From: Eutypa lata
Taxonomy: Eukaryota > Ascomycota > Sordariomycetes > Xylariales > Diatrypaceae
Reading direction: 5' to 3'
NCBI GenBank assembly: GCA_022661535.1
Contig: JAKULF010000004.1
Location: 3,286,001 to 3,350,000 of the forward strand
Length of the DNA: 64,000 nt
Position numbers and translations under genes: made by a program. Shown piece after piece: positions 59,901 to 64,000 of the stretch; positions within the stretch are counted from its first letter, which is position 1; each line of letters opens with the position of its first letter. The notes beneath the pieces are model-generated. The model was not told where the DNA came from. It ran no database searches and saw only the letters and a program-made list of their open reading frames with translations.

Positions 59901-60431
59901 ATTCCATTCCACGTCGTGATCGCAAGGGCGAACTACGGATAATCTAGGTTAGCTTGGGTCTATAGCAGTGAAAAGCATAGGAGCATTACTGACTTGAAAG
60001 TTCTGGCTATTGAGACGCTCCACCCTCCGGATGGCGCTGAGTGGGAAGGTGAAGCCATTCCCGCTAGGGCCAGCACCATGTGTCTGACCGGTAAAGGCGG
60101 ATGAGGCAGAGGTGCTAGCTGTACTAGCAAAGCTAGAGGGCGAAGTTGAGAAACATAAGTAAGCCTCGGAAAGGTGTAATCGGCCGCTATAATGCCAGCC
60201 CCTATCACGGTCTTTGTCTCCTTGAGTAATATTGGAGGGAGGAATGGTCAACTCGGAAGGAATTTCGTAGAGCGGTGTTTGGGTGCTAGGGAGACGGAAC
60301 TGGTTTTGGAATAAAGAAGATTTGGAGGGGTTCCTATCAGAGTTGGTCAGATTCAGCCCCTGCATAGGATCAATCAACTGCTGTGCGGCTGATTGAGCCT
60401 TCTGCACGAAGCTGGTGAAGTTGTTAAACAT
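56969..60431 (-). CDS. gyp2: GRAM-TBC-EF-hand Rab GTPase-activating protein (GYP2 type)
   Basis: Two exons on the minus strand (59994-60431 and 56969-59932) joined across a 61-nt intron (GTCAGT donor, CTAACC branch, CCGTAG acceptor); 1133 residues. The N-terminus MFNNFTSFVQKAQSAAQQL leads into a GRAM domain (about 40-190) that spans the intron (RLNSQNFQ/FALAITTWNG). The TBC domain (about 286-490) has the catalytic Arg finger R337 in IEKDLNR and the Gln finger Q372 in GYCQAMN, so it should be an active dual-finger GAP for a Rab GTPase. An EF-hand-like loop DDDGDGKVDREG lies near 760-771, with Gly instead of Glu/Asp at position 12. The C-terminal part is acidic and Ser-rich with a Glu run. Homologues are yeast Gyp2/Mdr1 and animal TBC1D8/9, acting in vesicle traffic. 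The gene is divergent from the PKA gene. Confidence 0.96.
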
Positions 60432-62914
60432 GGTCGGAGACCTTGGCGATTCCAGCCTACGGATCAACTACTCAATTCATATCGAGAACAGAAGGAGGAG
60501 TTTTAAGAGAAAGTTGGTTCGTGTTTCGAGATATCAAAGCGAACTCGTGACAGTCAATCGAAGAGGGCCTGGTAGATTTCGGAGTGATCGATGGATCGGA
60601 TATCGGATATATAAGGTATGGTACTGTCCTCCTTTCTTCTTTCAGTTTTCCCAGCCAAAGGCACGAAGTTGTAGTATAATTTGATAATGGAGATTTTGTT
60701 TTATCGTGTAGTTAAAAGAAGAGGAAGAAGTGTTGTAGGTTAAGAGAAGGTGAGCTGATTCGTTGATTGTAGGAGGTAGGGTGAGACGGAACTCCACAGT
60801 ACCTACTTCAGTACTTTGTAGCTGTGACGCATCTCGCAAATAAGGTTGGTCCAAAATGTGGCTTCGAGCACCTAACATAGGCTTGACAGGCTAACAGCGA
60901 CGAACGGGCCAGCTTATTATCCTCCCGGCTTTCTTTATTTAGTATAGCTTCATTCTAACTTGGCCAAACCTCGAATTCCAGCCACAAGATAGGAGATAAA
61001 TGTCTTTTTACTCCTGTGGCTGAGCTCTCGTCCTCTGCTAATACGAAAGAAAGCCTCCGTACTTCGTAAATTCAAAGGAATTTTAAATGCAATCTATTTC
61101 CATTCCACATAAGCCTGGCTTGATGATCTTTGTGTTCATAATGATTTCCTACTAACTATCGCCGGCCCGTATCTGCCTGTAGGTGAGGCCCATTTGACAA
61201 TGATCTTATCAGAATCACGGCAATCAGCCGACATCAACTCATCATCCCTTGCAGTCACCAGTCGATAAAAACACCATTTCGTCTCCTCGTATCAGGCATT
61301 ACACTACTACCCCTCTACTGCTATCTTGACAACATCTTCGGCACATACTAATCAAGCCAAGCAAAGTTGCAAATACTATACAATTTATTCTGTTCTGCCG
61401 GCAGGCCAACTAGCCTTGCAATGCCAAGACCCCTGAGCCTAAGTTGAAACCGAATCGTATTCTTACAAATCAGCAGTGTCCAGCAGTTCAGCTATCATCC
61501 CCGGAGCGAATCAACGTCTATTATTGTAAACATACGCCATACTTTCAAGATTATTCTGCCCTACGACAAACTGGTTATAGGGCTAGAACGCCAGACCAGA
61601 GAAATGGGACAGCTTATCGCGGTAACGTCAAGAGAATGTAATAGGGTTAAGACCGCTTCAGACACGAAGTAGTATTCATGAATGTAGTTCACTCTATAAG
61701 TTAACCATCCCACCTGATCAGAGCGATCAGCTGGATAAGCTGCTCAGCTGGATTCTATGCATGCACCCGCCCTCTGTATTGTACACGCAATTCCAGGTTA
61801 CCTCCTACAAACATCTAAAGCTCTACTCCGGCTGTCGGAGTCACCAGACACGCATATATACAATATATCGATATCGATGTATCAGTATGGTGGTATGGTA
61901 ATAATAATAAGGGTCTAGGGCTCTAAGACCGAGGTTATGATCAACTACCTAACTACATGCATATCTGCATGCACGTGGTACCCTAAGTGAAACCATGATG
62001 TATACTATGTATGCGCCTACTGTCCATCAGAGTTGTTCAATGTTGTCATGGTATCGACATGTAACTCTTTTAAGAGCTGACGCTGTCTTTCCCCGCCCGC
62101 TACTACTGCGGGCTGTTTTGCAGAAAACAACGTCATTGCCCCATATGACGGGTAATCGATAAGGCTAACTCAACTAGGCGGAGGTTAACGTTAGTTATTG
62201 TGTGCTGCAGCAGCAGTGTAGTGCAATGCAGTGCAGTGCAGCAGTGCCTTATTATTGCGTTGCGTTGCGTAGGATCGAGCGCAGTCTGAGATTTGAGATT
62301 GAAACTGCTCCAGTCCCCCCCCTTACCCCCCAAAGTCAATTTCAATTCCTTCAATTGTACCGAGATAGGTAGGAGGTTAATAAGTGATAGTTAGCAACCT
62401 ATAGATCAAAAGCCATCGACCTGATAGATAATAATACACACTCACTCACTTACTTACTTCCTTTTATTCGTTCCCCTCCTCTTATAGTTTTCTTCCCCTT
62501 CTTCGTCATCCCCTAACTTACTTAACTAGTTGATCACCAATACCTACACGATTCATACATCCCACCCAGATACCTCTATACTATATACGTACATTAGTTG
62601 TTACAGTAATTCAACCACTTCCTTGTCCCTCTACTTGACCCACCGCCTCCATCAAGGCGGGGTGGAATTTAAGGAACCGCATTCCCACCTGGCGCTAGAC
62701 TGCTGATTCACCTTTGCGACTCCGCTGGCTAGCACTAAGTGAGTGAGGGTTCTTTTGTACTTATTACTTACATAGGAGCGTTGTGCCCTAAGACTAGAGT
62801 GGCGATGGACATTGTCTGAAACCTGAGCTGTAACACAACTGCCTCTGCGTTCATGAACCAGGCTACCCGGTAACTTGCGCCCCGAACGCGCTCATCAGGA
62901 ACAAAAACGTTGCA
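60432..62914. other. 2.5-kb divergent promoter region
   Basis: Shared upstream region of the Rab GAP gene (-) and the PKA gene (+). It contains TATATCGATATCGATGTAT-type palindromic DNA near 61870, TGCAG/CAGTG imperfect repeats near 62205-62250 and pyrimidine-rich DNA (62440-62640) just before the PKA leader. No gene seen. The long leader is in keeping with complex regulation of PKA genes, which is inference. Confidence 0.7.
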
Positions 62915-64000
62915 ATGGCCGCCACTGTTGCCCAGCTGAGCCCAGTGCCAGCCGTCGGGCAGGAATATAGCCTGAAATCGTGCGCCAACATGGAGAACGG
63001 CGCCGCAGCCTCGTCTGACAACAATACCGAACACCAGAAAGTACCACCGCGGCACCAGCAATTGAGTCCAAGAGATTTCAAGCTGGTGCGCACCCTAGGA
63101 ACAGGTATAAGCTGCAACCCCCATATACGTATCTTGCATATGGCATGTGTGTGGTCTAATTGTCCTACGATACAACAGGCACGTTTGCGCGAGTATGTCT
63201 AGTGCGACCAGCTTCTGGTTCGGAAGACGAACGCGACAAGGTGTTTGCTCTCAAAATCCTTCGGAAAGCCGAGGTTATCAAACTTAAGCAAATTGATCAT
63301 GTGCGACACGAGCGACAGATCCTCGGCGACGTTGCCGGCTACCCCTTCATCACGGAACTAATTGCCTCCTTCTCCGATCATGATTCGTTGTACATGCTTC
63401 TCGATTACGTGCCGGGCGGCGAACTGTTCAGCTATCTCCGAAGGCATCGACGGTTTCCCGAAGAATGGGCACAGTTTTATGCTGCCGAAATCGTATTAGT
63501 GTTAGAGTACCTCCATGAACACCAAGGAGGTGTCGCTTACCGCGACTTAAAACCCGAGAACCTATTGCTGGATGCGCAAGGGCATGTGAAGCTAGTCGAC
63601 TTTGGCTTTGCGAAAAGGCTTGGCCACAAGAATGACAGGCCGGTCGAGACATATACGCTATGTGGTACACCCGAGTACCTCGCCCCCGAGGTTATTCAGA
63701 ATAAGGGACATACGACCGCAGTCGACTGGTGGGCATTAGGCATTCTCATATACGAATTCCTTACCGGTTATCCTCCTTTCTGGCATCAGAATCCTATTGA
63801 GATTTATAAACAGTTAGACTGATCTTAACCCATCTCTCAGTAGTTACTAGCGCTAACTAGCATCTAGGATTATCGAGAAACCAGTACTCTTCCCAGCAGA
63901 GCCCCAGATCTCGCACAATGCGCAGCACATTATCCGATCGTTATGTACGGTCGATCGGTCTCGACGGCTAGGAAACATTAGTGGTGGGACCCAGCCAGTC
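62915..64000 (+). CDS. cAMP-dependent protein kinase catalytic subunit (partial, runs off window)
   Basis: Exons 62915-63104, 63179-63812 and 63868 onward; 319 residues are visible and the C-terminus lies beyond 64000. The kinase domain begins DFKLVRTLGTGTFARV (Gly-rich loop, split by intron 1). The ATP-site Lys is in FALKILRKAE, the catalytic loop is YRDLKPEN, the Mg site is DFGFAKR, and the activation loop has TYTLCGTPEYLAPEV with the PDK1-site Thr. The third exon resumes IIEKPVLFPAEPQ and RRLGNISGG. The YRD in place of HRD and the EYL/APEV spacing are diagnostic of PKA. The short N-terminal extension (about 50 residues) favours the second fungal paralogue (PkaC2/pkaB-like) over the main one; this is inference. 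Intron 2 uses a weak GTTAGA donor but has CTAAC and CTAG. It acts with a regulatory subunit downstream of adenylate cyclase. Confidence 0.96.

Overview
The window is nuclear DNA from a filamentous ascomycete (Pezizomycotina, most likely a Sordariomycete). Genes are intron-poor to moderately split. Introns are mostly 47-210 nt with GTAAGT-like donors, CTAAC branch points and AG acceptors. The gene set (MED12/SRB8, a fungal PI-PLC, a WSC-domain wall protein, an F-BAR RhoGAP, a TBC/GRAM GAP, a PKA catalytic subunit) is fungal, and intergenic DNA is rich in short microsatellites and TAGGTAGG/TACCTAGGTA tracts. Exon joins below were worked out by hand from reading frame, splice signals and family fit. 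No tRNA, rRNA, CRISPR array or intact transposon was found.

Layout. 1-6.6 kb: one four-exon cytochrome P450, then 4.5 kb without an intact gene that holds a stop-littered fragment resembling AsaB/GA4-desaturase-like oxygenases and a possible spliced membrane-protein fragment; this looks like the remains of a secondary-metabolism locus. 6.6-13.2 kb: RGD1-type F-BAR/RhoGAP (+), a small Asterix (PAT complex) homologue (-), and a GC-rich conserved hypothetical gene (+). 13.2-17.3 kb: gene-poor. 17.3-22.1 kb: MED12/SRB8 (+). 23.6-25.1 kb: a two-exon hypothetical gene with an Asn/His/Ser-rich N-terminus (+). 27.2-30.6 kb: a 1103-residue disordered Ser-rich protein with an N-myristoylation signal (-). 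30.6-37.5 kb: gene-poor except for a tiny two-exon cupin gene (-) found only by joining exons. 37.6-40.2 kb: PI-specific phospholipase C (+). 40.2-52.2 kb: a gene desert with microsatellites and one small Cys-rich zinc-ribbon-like gene. 52.2-55.9 kb: a five-exon secreted WSC-domain, mucin-like protein (-) that unexpectedly ends in HDEL. 57-60.4 kb: a GRAM-TBC-EF-hand Rab GAP of the GYP2 type (-), separated by 2.5 kb from 62.9 kb to the window end, the PKA catalytic subunit (+), cut off by the window edge.

Functional themes are signalling (PI-PLC, PKA, RhoGAP, Rab GAP), the cell wall/surface (WSC protein; RGD1 homologues also act in Rho and wall-integrity signalling) and transcription (Mediator kinase module). 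Apart from the degraded P450 neighbourhood the genes look like independent core genes, not a cluster. The best candidates for follow-up are the HDEL-ended WSC protein, two stop-free introns whose length is a multiple of three, the hidden cupin and zinc-ribbon genes, and the decayed P450/oxygenase locus.
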